From Theobroma cacao (lineage: Eukaryota > Streptophyta > Magnoliopsida > Malvales > Malvaceae), in NCBI RefSeq assembly GCF_000208745.1, contig NC_030855.1, positions 18,220,532 to 18,284,531 on the forward strand: DNA of 64,000 bases, in the 5' to 3' direction. The position numbers and the translations under genes are program-made. Positions 30,014 to 42,000 of this stretch are shown one piece after another. Each line of letters starts with the position of its first letter. The stretch's first letter is position 1. The notes below the pieces were generated by a model. The model ran no database searches and was not told the origin of the DNA. It saw only the letters and a list, made by a program, of their open reading frames with translations.

Positions 30014-32640
30014 ACTGCAGGGAAGGAGGATGCTACTTCTATCTTATTTTGTGTCTTTTTTTTTTTTTTGCATTACCATAGTTACTCTAAGGTATTTAGT
30101 TTTATTTTTTGATAGTATGAAATTTCTGGTCCTTACAACATAGGTTAAGATCAATTTCTGGGAAATATTTATTCATTCTAACTGTAAACAGCTAGATGTT
30201 CGAATAATCAAATGCGTTTTAGCAGTGAATGCCTTGGTCTCATATCAAGTCCTTGTATCTTAGCTTTGACTTTCACACACTGTTCTTCTGGGCTAGTGTA
30301 CGTATGGTTCCTGTGAATGTTAGGTTCTTTTGGCCTTTTGAAACATGGAGAACCACGGTAGCATAATGTGATCTGTTAGTGCATTTTTACATTTTATGTG
30401 ATTGGAAAATGCCTAGTTTGATATTTGATGAGATTTGGCCCAATTCAGTCGGTCATAGTTGCAAAACACCTCGAGCAACTGCAAAATTTTTCATCATTCA
30501 GCTGGAGTACCTAATTGTCTGGAAAAGAGTAAGCATGCAGCTTTGAGTTGAGATAAATTGGACTGTTAATGGGCTATTATCATGAAGGAACAACATTTTA
30601 TTTTTTCCAGCTTGCGGATGGGGTGTACACAAACTAGCTATCCCAGGCTTGATTAATGTGATTCCATTCTCCTGGGTTTGGGTATAAAACCTATTCTTTT
30701 GCCAAATACAATTAATGATGTTAAGAGGAACCATGCATTGTGAAGAAATTATGTTTTTGTATCACAAATTTGATACTAGGCGTAATATTGAAACAAAAAT
30801 AAGATTGATATCCTCTAATCTTGAATGTAAGTAAATGAAAGTAAATTTGGGATACGTATCAACGATATATAAGATCTGAAATGTTTGGCGATCCTCTTGT
30901 AAACGATCTCCCTACTCCTTTTCATTTTAAAACAAAAGGACCAAAGTCAAATGTTCCAGGATCCTAAAGCTTTTACAAAGTCTTGAGGAAATCTGGTGTG
31001 TGATGATTAGAATAACCCTCTAGTCTTTAAACTTCTGATCAACATTTACGCTGCATGGCTGTCTTTCTAAACTCCGGAGATTAGAATAACTAGACGAATT
31101 TAATTACCAATAAATGCTTTAATGGTATCTACTCTAGATGAGTCACTGTATATTAGGTTGTAGATTTTGATGGGTTTGCTCTTATGTGGTAACAAAGTAA
31201 CAATTGCATGTATAAATTTTCCAACACCTGAAAAATTTACCACCTCCAAACTTTTCAATTAAGATGTGTACAAATAATAGGTAAAAATATGAAAAGGGGG
31301 TGGGTCATTCTCTTCTCGTACATTCTTGGCGTGAACCAAGAAGAAGAAGAAGAAGAAGAAGATACGTATAGAGCTGTAATATATATTAGGCAATGGTGTC
31401 AACAGAGACGACAAAATAAATAAAAGAATTCTTCTTTTTCTTTTTTGTGTTCTTAATATTTGTTGTCACGTACATTGATATTAATTTATAAATTACTCTA
31501 TACAATTAAAATTAAAAAATATTTTTTAATGAAATTCATTCAATACAATTAAATTTTTTATTTATAATAAATCTTATAAATATTTGGAATAAAAAATAAT
31601 TTTAATGAAAATCGTTCAGTGCAATTAAAATTATTATTTGCAAATTGAATAAAATTTATTAATTACATCTAAAATAACTTAAAGATAAACTAGATGAAAG
31701 CGTTGTCAAGTTCAAATACATTAATATTGAGTTGATAAGGCAACCCTCAGCCGCCTCAACCTTTTGATCAAATGTTAGCCTTTGAGCCTTGGACTCTTTT
31801 GGCCAATATTAAAATATCTTAATTGAGCTTTTAGCTAAAGTACGTAGCGGTGTTGTCGAACAGCAATTACCCATATCTATCATAATTTTCCATCACCTAT
31901 TTGGATTTTTAAGATGGAATTAGAACAAATGAATACGTGCAACATGTGACCAATATTAGCCATTTATTATCTGATTTTTTTTAATTAAAATATGTATATG
32001 TTACAATCTCATCAGATTAAAGGACACGTATTTAAATTATTATTGTATCTCGATCATTTAATTTAATAATTTTTGTATATCTTTTTAATTTAAAGAATTA
32101 ATTTAAAGTTTTTTTCTCAATATAAAAATTTATTATTATTTTAAAAAATTAATACCTTTCTGGAGCTAAATTTTTTACTAAAAGCATTAGTTTATTTTTC
32201 TTATCTAATTGAAGTAATTAGTGAACTCAAACCCATCTTATATTTTTGTGAGCCAAATCGATTTCTCCTTTGCCCCTCTGTCCCCGAAGAAGGTGAGAGA
32301 CCTAACAAATCAATAAATGAAATCTGCAAAAGACTAGTGATTCACTTCACCAATACTCAAAGGGCATAGCATCCTGTTTCTACCAAAAACCTTCTAGCTT
32401 AAAAGAGGAAATTTAATTGAAATATACGATGATTATTGACTTTAAGATCTGATCACCAATAGCAACAGGGCGCATGCGTGACTGATCGAAGGCTTTTTGT
32501 ACATTGGCCTATTGTACACTAGCTTGGCCCCTCTTAAATTCATTCTACAAATGTGGCAGTCAATCCTGGAACGGGCCTGGGTCTGAGGTGTAAGAACCGC
32601 AGCCAGTCTGACGCCCTGTAGGCTGTACCACACCCTGAAA
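30014..32640. other. MYB 3' UTR and intergenic region
   Basis: The 3' UTR of the MYB gene presumably covers the first 200-400 bases. The remainder is AT-rich, especially 31440-32250, with an (AAG)n microsatellite at about 31338-31362. No gene-like frame or RNA was found. Confidence 0.5.
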
Positions 32641-33015
32641 TTGCTTCACCAATTGGAACCTGCCACGGCAGAAAACCCCACTATATCCCCTATTACTTGG
32701 CACCGAATAATTGGGAAGGTCGCTTGACATTTACTTTCATGACTGTGACATTAACCATTTGCCATGCAACGTAGAGCGTCTGCCATGTACAGTCATAGCT
32801 CTTTCCACGCGTTGCCGCAGACCCTTCATACCTAGCCCCCGGCCCTTTCCTCCCCAATATCACCCCTAATCGTTGTTTCTCTAAACCTTTACTCTGTATT
32901 TCTCTCTCGTTTTTTGTCTTAATCTCTTAAATGGCAAACCTTAAACGTATCCACCGGCAGTGAACAAATCTTCCACAAAGACACCACCACCGTCGTCGAG
33001 TCCAATCCAAAACCA
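32641..33015 (+). promoter_or_regulatory. PP2C proximal promoter and 5' leader
   Basis: The base composition is more balanced than in the surrounding DNA. A CCAAT sequence lies near 32649 and a weak TATA-like CTATATCC near 32690. The leader from about 32850 is CT-rich. No strong ABRE core was seen in this short upstream stretch, in contrast with intron 1. Confidence 0.45.
32931..32963 (+). CDS. upstream ORF in the PP2C leader, 10 codons
   Basis: An ATG at 32931 opens a ten-residue frame (MANLKRIHRQ) closed by TGA at 32961-32963, 52 bp before the PP2C start. If the leader begins upstream of 32931, it could reduce translation of the phosphatase. No conservation can be judged from one sequence. 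Confidence 0.35.
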   Translation: MANLKRIHRQ

Positions 33016-36000
33016 ATGGATTCCGACGCCAATTCCATCACCATTATCACATCTACCGATACCAAAGGTGTTGAGACTGAAAACACTGCTGCTGTTGTTA
33101 CAGAGTCAGACAGCTCTGATACCAACGGTAACGAAGTCATTACTGTTCTGGAAGGCAACAAGGCGGCAAAATGCATTGGGAGAAGCAACAAAGGAATTTC
33201 GTGGGGATACTGCGTGGAGCAAGGAAGGCGATCGACAATGGAGGATGCTGCCGCAGTTCATCCAGGGATTATGCAGGTTTCTTGCAAGGATGTTGGTGGG
33301 TGTACGGCACCCGAGTGTAAATACGCCATGGAGAAATCGCCGGTGCATTATTTTGGCATATTTGACGGGCATGGAGGTGACCAGGTAACTCATCTCCTTA
33401 CAAAATGAAATCTTTCTTTTTTATTTTTTATTTTTATAAAATGCGTGCTTCTCTCATTTGATGATTAAAGCAGAAGGTTTGCGTTTGTTACTTCTATTTT
33501 CTTTATGTATTCATTGTTTTGTCACATCGGTATGCTAGGATAATATGCTGTGGCTTGATATGATATAATATATATTTTTATTTATATACATATATGCCGT
33601 GCATTTAAGAATAAGAGTGTAGAAAAATTCATACTATATTCCTTTTAGGATAAAAAAAAAATCCCCACGATATATAAATAAACTATAGTATAATGCATAG
33701 AATTCATGGATGCTCACAATATATATTTATCTGAGTCTTTTTGTTGGGTTTATTTTCTATTTTTCAATGGAAGCTTCAACAAAGTATTCTACAAGTTCAC
33801 TACTAACTGGACGCTTGAAGAAGATAATTAGTCCCATGAAAGGAAAAAATGTTTTAAACTCTCTTCTTTTAATGGTTTTAACTTTCATTTTTTATCATTT
33901 GTAAATCACTTTTTGATCGTGTTAAAAGTTACAAAATGTGGGAAATTTACACCCAAAAGATTTTAACGAGAAAAGTAGAATCATCACTACTTTATATCTT
34001 TCCCTCCTTTTTGCTTTATGTTTTGTCCATTTTCAATTGGCAATTCCAAATAAAGTCACAATTGTGTCTCACCAACTCAAGCAATTAGTCAATTAATTAG
34101 GCCAGCCTGTGACCATAAATAAAAAATTAGGCCAGCCATGGTGACCTGAAACGTGGCCTTTGGGCCACGGAGCTGTCAGCTAGACCCAGTGACAGAGAGG
34201 CACTCTGGTTGACACGTGGGTTAAGAACGAGACAAAATAGGGTAACGTCTTTTCTCCTCCAGAGGAATCGCGCTTTTGGGTCTTCTAAATACCTGGGGCC
34301 CAGCAAGAGTCACTATGAAAAAATTTAGTCGGGGGCAGTTTGAGGGGTGGGGCCCAAGATTGCCACGAGTGGGTGAAAGACGACCAGTCGTTTTTTTGTC
34401 TCGTTCCTCTGTTTTGGGGGAAGTGATGACCTTAGTCGATCTGTCAGCGCGTGGTGGTGCGCAGCCTGTCTGTGGATTTGGCGGCGTTAGAAGTTGGAAC
34501 AGTTGCACGCATGCCTACAGCCACGTGCGGCCCACTTGTCACAGTTATTGAAGGCCCAAACCAAAGTCAAATTGCCATTATAGCCTGTTCGGTATGCAAT
34601 AGCTCACCCTCTATTCCTATGTATTATTTCTTTCCTTATTTGGTTTGCAAATGGTTCAAAGAATAGTTAATTAATTTCTAAAATTTTCCAAAACAAGATT
34701 TTAACTAATCCTAACCTCTCATGATATTTATTATTCCACAATTGAGAGAGAATAGCCTTTAAAATTGATAAGATCAAAATGTCTTTTATTAAAAATTTAA
34801 AATAAAAATAATATTTTAATAATAATTTTTTACTCATAATAATGTTTAAATTATAAATAATATTTTAAATTTTTAATTAAAATGTAAATTAAAAAATAAA
34901 AATAGAAAATATACTAATATTTTAATAATAAAATAATTTTAAAATTTTAGTGAAAATAAAAATTAAATGATTAAAAAATAACAAATTTATTTATTTTTTC
35001 ATTTGGTATAAATTTTATTAAATTATATAAAGGGTATTTTTGTTTTTTTAAAAAATAAATTTTATTGTAATAAAAAGCTTAAATTTTTAATTATATATTA
35101 TAAAAAATTAATAATTTAAATTTGAAAATTAATTAAAATTATTAATATTTTAATCATAATAATAGTTAAAGTATAAATAAAATATTAATACTTAAAAATG
35201 TTAATAATAAATTATAAATTATTGATATTTTGAATAAATTATAAATTATTAATATTTAATAATAAAATAAAATAAAAATAAATAATTATATATTATAATA
35301 AAAGATTTTTTTATCTTTTTATCACATGTTCCTTTATTATTCTAAAATTATTTTTACCAACCAAATTTTGCAATGAATCATAATAGTAATTTTCACTTTA
35401 TTCTATTTCGTCAATTAAACTATATAATAACATTTCAATTCTATATTATTTTATTATATTTTCACAGAATACTTATCTTATTCTATTCTATTCCGCGAAT
35501 CAAACATATCTTTAAAGGCTTTTAACCTCCCCTCATAATTCCTAACAATATGTGGTTCTTAAACTTTGAAGCTTTTTTTGAGTAAAATTAAATGACAAAA
35601 TCCAAACAATTTATAATTACATAACATTTCTCTTTATCTTTTCACATTGTTTATTTCGATACCTTTAGTTTACTTATTTGTGATTAATTTTATTTATAAT
35701 AAAAATAAAAAAATATAAACTTATAAAATTAAGTTTCAATTTGAAAAATACCCTTTGATCCAACAATTCATCAAGTGATTGTGTTATCAAGACATGCAAA
35801 GATCCCATTCTGCCTACTCATATAGGATAGAAAAAAAAATCTTGCAACTAAAATTATATGTTTAATTAGTTATAATTATTATTCAAGCAAAGGCATCTAG
35901 ACCATGAAGGTGATGTTTAGGATGCAAGGCTGCATCTTCCTTATGAGGTGTTCAAGGCAATAATCCTTTCCTCACAATGTAGAGTTGCCTCTCTTCTTAA

Positions 36001-39000
36001 GAGGGTGCACCTCTTAAAGGTCATCCAATCCCCACCTAATTTACAAGGTGGCATCATATCTCCTTTCTAAGATGGTATATAATATTGTTTTCAACATCAT
36101 AAAAATTTAGAATAAAAATATATTTAAATTTATTTAACTTTTTGTAAAAAAATTGTATATTCCTTGTTTTCTTTTTGGTTGTCACATTTTTCTTACAAAA
36201 ATAATACCCACCTAAAAATTTATTTATAGTTTGATGTTTAGAATCTTTGTTATAACTTTCCTTTCAAAACAAGATGCATGGAGATATGTTATTGACATTG
36301 TGATTAAAACCTCCCTACAAAGATGATAACTTGATATATATCATCCAATTATTTATATTTATGATGTGGTCATCCACTTACTTCTTTACAAATTCATAGA
36401 TACATATATCTACATTGAAATGTTCATATGTCTCGTGCAAATTTTTTAATATGTTCTAATATGATTTTTTTTATGCATGTGAATCTTTTTGTAAGAGATT
36501 TTCATACGGAAGGCAAATATAGCTTAATTTTTTTTTGAATAGTAATAAGGTATCATTAAACCATAGGTGTGAAAAAACTCACTACCCTGAAGCAAGTCCA
36601 GAAAACAAAATTCTCAAGATGATAGAGGTTTGATTGGTATATCCACTTGTTTCCAATATACCTAAATCAAAACTCGAAGTCACTTTTCATGGCTACAAGC
36701 CATCCTGTATATAAAGAGAAGCAGAACCCCCGAAACAGAAGGGGGAAGAAACAAAAACAACAGCAGTGAAACTCAAAACAACCCCTGTACACAGAAAGCA
36801 ACAAAAGAGCCTTCCCTTGATCAAAGAAAATCATCTGAAAACCAAAACAATTACAGTAGAGATTCCAATCCAAGAGCACTGCTTGCAAGCAATGAAAAGA
36901 AGGGAAGAAAACACAATCGTAAAAGATTACCATAGCCATACTTCACAGTCCAAGAAAACCACTCAATCTGTACGTCCCCTAAATTTCAAAACACACAGAA
37001 AGTACTATGACCAAGACTCACTGCATTCTCGGTGAGAGTGTTGGCCTCCTGATTTGTTTCTCGCAAAACATGTCTTATTTCCCATTACTCCAGCTGTTCT
37101 TCAATTCTTTCAATAAGAATCATCCATTTGCGAAACCTCCACGGCACTTGGGTATGATCATTGACCCAATTAATAACATTACTAGCATCACTTTCAATAA
37201 TTAGAAGATGAGTTTCTTTCCATCTTGAAGTAGAGAAAATCAAGATAGCTTCCTTCATAGCCATGATCTCAGCTTGGGCAGAGTCAGCCATGCTTATCGG
37301 TTTGGAAAAACTGATCTTAACCTCCTCAAACTCATTCCTTATAATTCCACCTATACCTGCTGGTCCGAGATAGCATTTTGCTGAGCTTTTGACATTAAAC
37401 TTCATAAACCCCTATTTTGGAGTAGTCCAATTTGTTCTCTTCTTTACTTGTTTATGTTAATTCTTCCCGTAACTACCTGTCGAGGGATCGAAAAAAAATC
37501 CAAAATTGACCTATAATCCATTAGCCATTTTTGAGTTTGCCCATGATGTGATTCTAAACTTAACAAGCTCCCAGCATTGTTTTTCGTCCCATTCCTTCAC
37601 TTCGAAAACCACCTCGTTCCTGTTTTTCCAGATTGTCCAAACGATGGCATAATAAGCTAGTTTCCACAACTTAAGTCATAACTACCAGTAACACAATCAT
37701 TCCAAGATACAAAAAAAGCTTTTACAGTTCTCGGGGCAACCTACTTGATATTGAACAGATTACACCACATTCCCCATATCTTCCAAGTTTCACCACATCT
37801 GATAAAAAGATGATAGCATGTCTCTTTTTCATGCTTACACAGAACACACAAGTAAAAAATAGCATGAAGCATCCCTCTGGCAGCTAATTCAGCTTTGACG
37901 CTAATTTTCTCATACAACAGTTGCCAAACGAAAGCTTTTGTTCGATGTGAAGCCATGCCGGACCAAACCTCCTTCCATATCTTGCTCTTTTTGTTGTCAA
38001 TATTTAGTAACATTCTACAAAATGATTTGGTCGTATACCTGCCATTGGTTTCACATTTCCATATCAGAGCATCCTCCATTTCCTTACTGAGTTGGACCTC
38101 TTTCAAGGTGTCCCCTAAAGCATACCATTGGCTCCTCTTCCAATCAAACAAACTTCTTCGCAGAGGGATGTCCCATATCCATACGTTCCTTGACCAACTC
38201 CCAAACTCAGCCACTTTACCATTTTTGTTTGAACAGAGCGCATAAATCCGAGGAAATGCATCAACAAGCAAAATGCCTTCAACCCACTTGTCCGTCTAGA
38301 ACTGTATGTTTTCACCATTGCCTGTAATGAAGCCCAAATTTGATGTGACCTGTAAGAAAATTTTATTAGTGATAAAAAGGGGATTAATAATTTTTTTCCA
38401 CTGGCTAGAAAAATTCCTGTTTTCTCTCGTGTTTAGCATAAGGATGGATGGATCACTATTGGTCTTTTCTGCAATCATCTCTCTCCAAAGACTCCCTCTT
38501 TCATTCTCATACCTCCAAATCCATTTGTTAAGAAGGGCTCTATTTTGAACTCTCAAATCAATAATTCCTATCCTTCCACAGTCCCTGTAATTGTTAGCAG
38601 CCTTCCATTTAATATAATGAACTCTTTTCTTTTCCTCATTATCTCCCCAAAGAAACTTTTATTGCAACTTATCTATTTTGTTCTTGACACCGCTTGAAAG
38701 GTAAAACAGAGACATGTAGTAACAAAGAAGGTTTGTCAGGATTGATTTTAATAAGGTAATGCGACCTCTCATCGACAAGTATTTCACTTTCTAACCTGCG
38801 AGCTTGCTTTCCACCTTTTCAATGACTAGGTTCTAAAAACCCATTGAGTTGTGATTTATTCCCAACGGTAAATCGAGATAGGTAGTAGGGATTCTACCAA
38901 CTCTACAATAGATGAATCTTCCCATTTTTTAACCATTTGCTCTTTAATGCCAATGCTCAGAAGCTGACTCTTATGGTAATTAATCTTGAGCCTTGAGACA

Positions 39001-42000
39001 CTTTGAAAGCACTTCAGGATTCTTTTAAGAACCATCAACTCATCAAGCTCATTGTTATAAAACAATAGAGTATTGTCAGCAAATTGGAGATGAGAAATAT
39101 GAAATCCTCGTTTCTCAATTCGCACTCCCTTATATTTGCCATTCGCTTCAGCCTTCTTTAGCATACAACTTAGAGCTTCAACAATAATGATAAATAAAAA
39201 TGGTGAAAGAAGACAACCTTGGCAAAGTCCCCTTTTCATTTTGAATTGTCTTGTTGGGGACCCATTCACTAGAATCGACACCATGGCCGAACTGACACAT
39301 TCTTTAACCCATAACCTCCATTATCGCCAAAACCCATTTTTCTCATGATCAGATCAAGGAAACTCCAACTAACGCAGTCGTATGCCTTTTTAAAATCAAT
39401 CTTGAACATCAAACCCCCATTTCCCTTTTTGAAAGCGTCAACTACTTCATTAACTATAAGGGAATAGTCCATAATCTGTTGACCTTGCATGAATGCAAAT
39501 TGGTTTCTATCGATGATTTCTTCCACAACACCTCTCACTCTGTTGGCTACAGTTTTTGCCACAATCTTGTACACGTATCCGACTAAACTTATCGATCGAT
39601 AGTCATTCAATCTCAATGGGCTTTGAACCTTTGGGATAAGTGTGAGGAAAGATGAATTCATGCCCCTTATAAGTTTACCATTACTGTAGAACTCAGCCAT
39701 GTAGTTCAACACTTTTTTCTTTACCACTGGCCATTGTTTTTTGAAGAATTCCAAACTATACCCATCCGGTCCCAACGTTTTCTCACCATCGCAGCTTTGT
39801 ATTGCTTCCTAGATTTCTTCTTCTAAGAAAGGTCTTTCTAGCAGCCTCATTTTCTTCTTCTGAGAAAGGTCTTTCTAGCAGCCTCATTGATTCCCTTTTT
39901 AAAGACTTGAATTGGCATCTCATATCTCTCAACTCAAGCATTTCTCACTCCGCAAAATGATTCTCGAAATGATTCTCAATAATTTCTTTAACTTCTTGCA
40001 AATTTTCAAATATTCCTTCGTCACACTTCATTTTCTCAATGAAATTCCTTCTTCTTTTAGCTGAAGCCATGGCGTGGAAATACGTTATGTTTTAGTCTCC
40101 TTCTTGAACCCATTTGCATCTCGATCTCTGCCTCCATTCCACTTCCTCAGTTTTATAAAGTCTCCATAACTCAGCCTTATTTTTTACAATTTCAACCTTT
40201 TTTATTTCCTCTACTATTTGGTCTTGGCTGGCATTTAACATAGTCTTCAAATCTTCTTCCACCTTCTGAATCTTCTTACTTGTGCTTCTTATTTCCTTTA
40301 CTTGCCACTCTTTGATTAGTGACTTTAGACCTCTTAGTTTTTCCCATAGTTTTTGTTCCCCCCTCCTCAGTCTTGTCTTTGTTCCAATGATCCCTAACGA
40401 TTTGCTAAAAGCTTCTCCGATCAAGCCTGTAATTGAACATTTTAAAAAACCTAGGCCCCCATTTAAAAGAAGCTATCCTTAGCACAATAAGATTATGGTT
40501 TGATAATGAGCTAGAAAAGTAGCTCTAGATAAGTCTTTGTTTGATCTGAAGCCATTCAACCCTCAACAAGAACCTATCAATTCTGCTCTAGACCCACCCA
40601 TCTCTAAAGCCACATCAAGTGAATCTATCCCCTGTTAGTTTAAAGTCAAAAAAAGCAAGGTTATTAATAAACTCATTGAACATCTCCTCTGGTTTTCCCA
40701 CTCTTCCTTTTCCAACCCTTTCCTGTTTGTTTCTTATTATGTTAAAGCCCCCCCAAACACCATATAATATCTTTACTTCTCATCAGTTGTTCAAGTTCCT
40801 CCCATAGCTTCTTCTTTAAACTCCCTTCATTAAGACTGTAGATGTTTATGAACCCACAATATTTTTCCACTCCACTTACTTTCCCTATTATTATGAGAAA
40901 ATGTAGTTCTTACACCTGTTCACACAACTGAAAGAAATCAACCCGCCATATGTTAACTAAACCCCTTGATCGTCTTACCAAGGTAGCATAGCTTCCATTA
41001 ATCTTATCCCTTATGTTTCCCCATAATTGCTCAAACAAATTTCTTTCAACTTTTTATAACTTTGTCTCTTGAAGTAGGACCATATCAGGCCTTTATCTTT
41101 TAACAATATTCTTCATCGCTCGTTTCTTTTTGTTCCTACCCAAACCTCTAACATTCCACAAAATTGTTATCATGACAAGGGAAAACACACAAGAACACTT
41201 CAACGTTCAGAACACTTACTTGCTGTGAGCCTTTTCAGTCTTGACCTTCTCTATATCCGTAAAATATTTCAGAACCTCTTCTTTTCCTTTAACAAACTCA
41301 AGACCCATTAAGTTGCTCATTTCAAAAATCAATTCGTTTTTGTTGTTTGTGTCCACACTACCCCCATCAGTATTTTCTTCATCATCGAAACTTAATTATG
41401 CGGTGGCACTACCATATCTTTTTTCATCTTTTCTTTCCATCATGTTTTGCCCATTTCCTTTTTTCTTTGTGCACACAACCTTCCTTCCCCCTTCTTCATT
41501 CCCAATTTTGCTTCCAGTTTCAATGGTGTGTCACCCTTACTTGGAGTCAGATTCTCCGAAAAGCACAATTCATCTTTTTTATCATCAACATGGAGTTTAT
41601 ACCCACATTTCCTGCCTCTAAAAAAACCTTCAGCTTTTTTTTTTCAGATTTTTTATCTCTTTGCCTTTGTTTTTCCTTCCTACTTTCCCCTCTAACCTTC
41701 CTTTTTGATTTCTTTCCAATTGTTTTCATCAGATACTCTCTTCTTCCTTATCTTTCTGAGTCCTGGCTCCCTGATCTAATCCATTTTTTTGGTAATTTGT
41801 GAAGACTCAACTTGTTCAAATGAAACCACTAATATGGCAGCTTCTTTTTCCTTTTCAATATTGGCTTACCTTCATTCTTCTGATCTTGACCTCTTCTTTC
41901 CTCGAATGTGATCTTCACTTACTTGCTTTGTCCCTCATCTTGACCCCTCAAGACTTTGATTATTTCCTTATCCCCTGACAACCTATCTTTTTTTTCCTTT

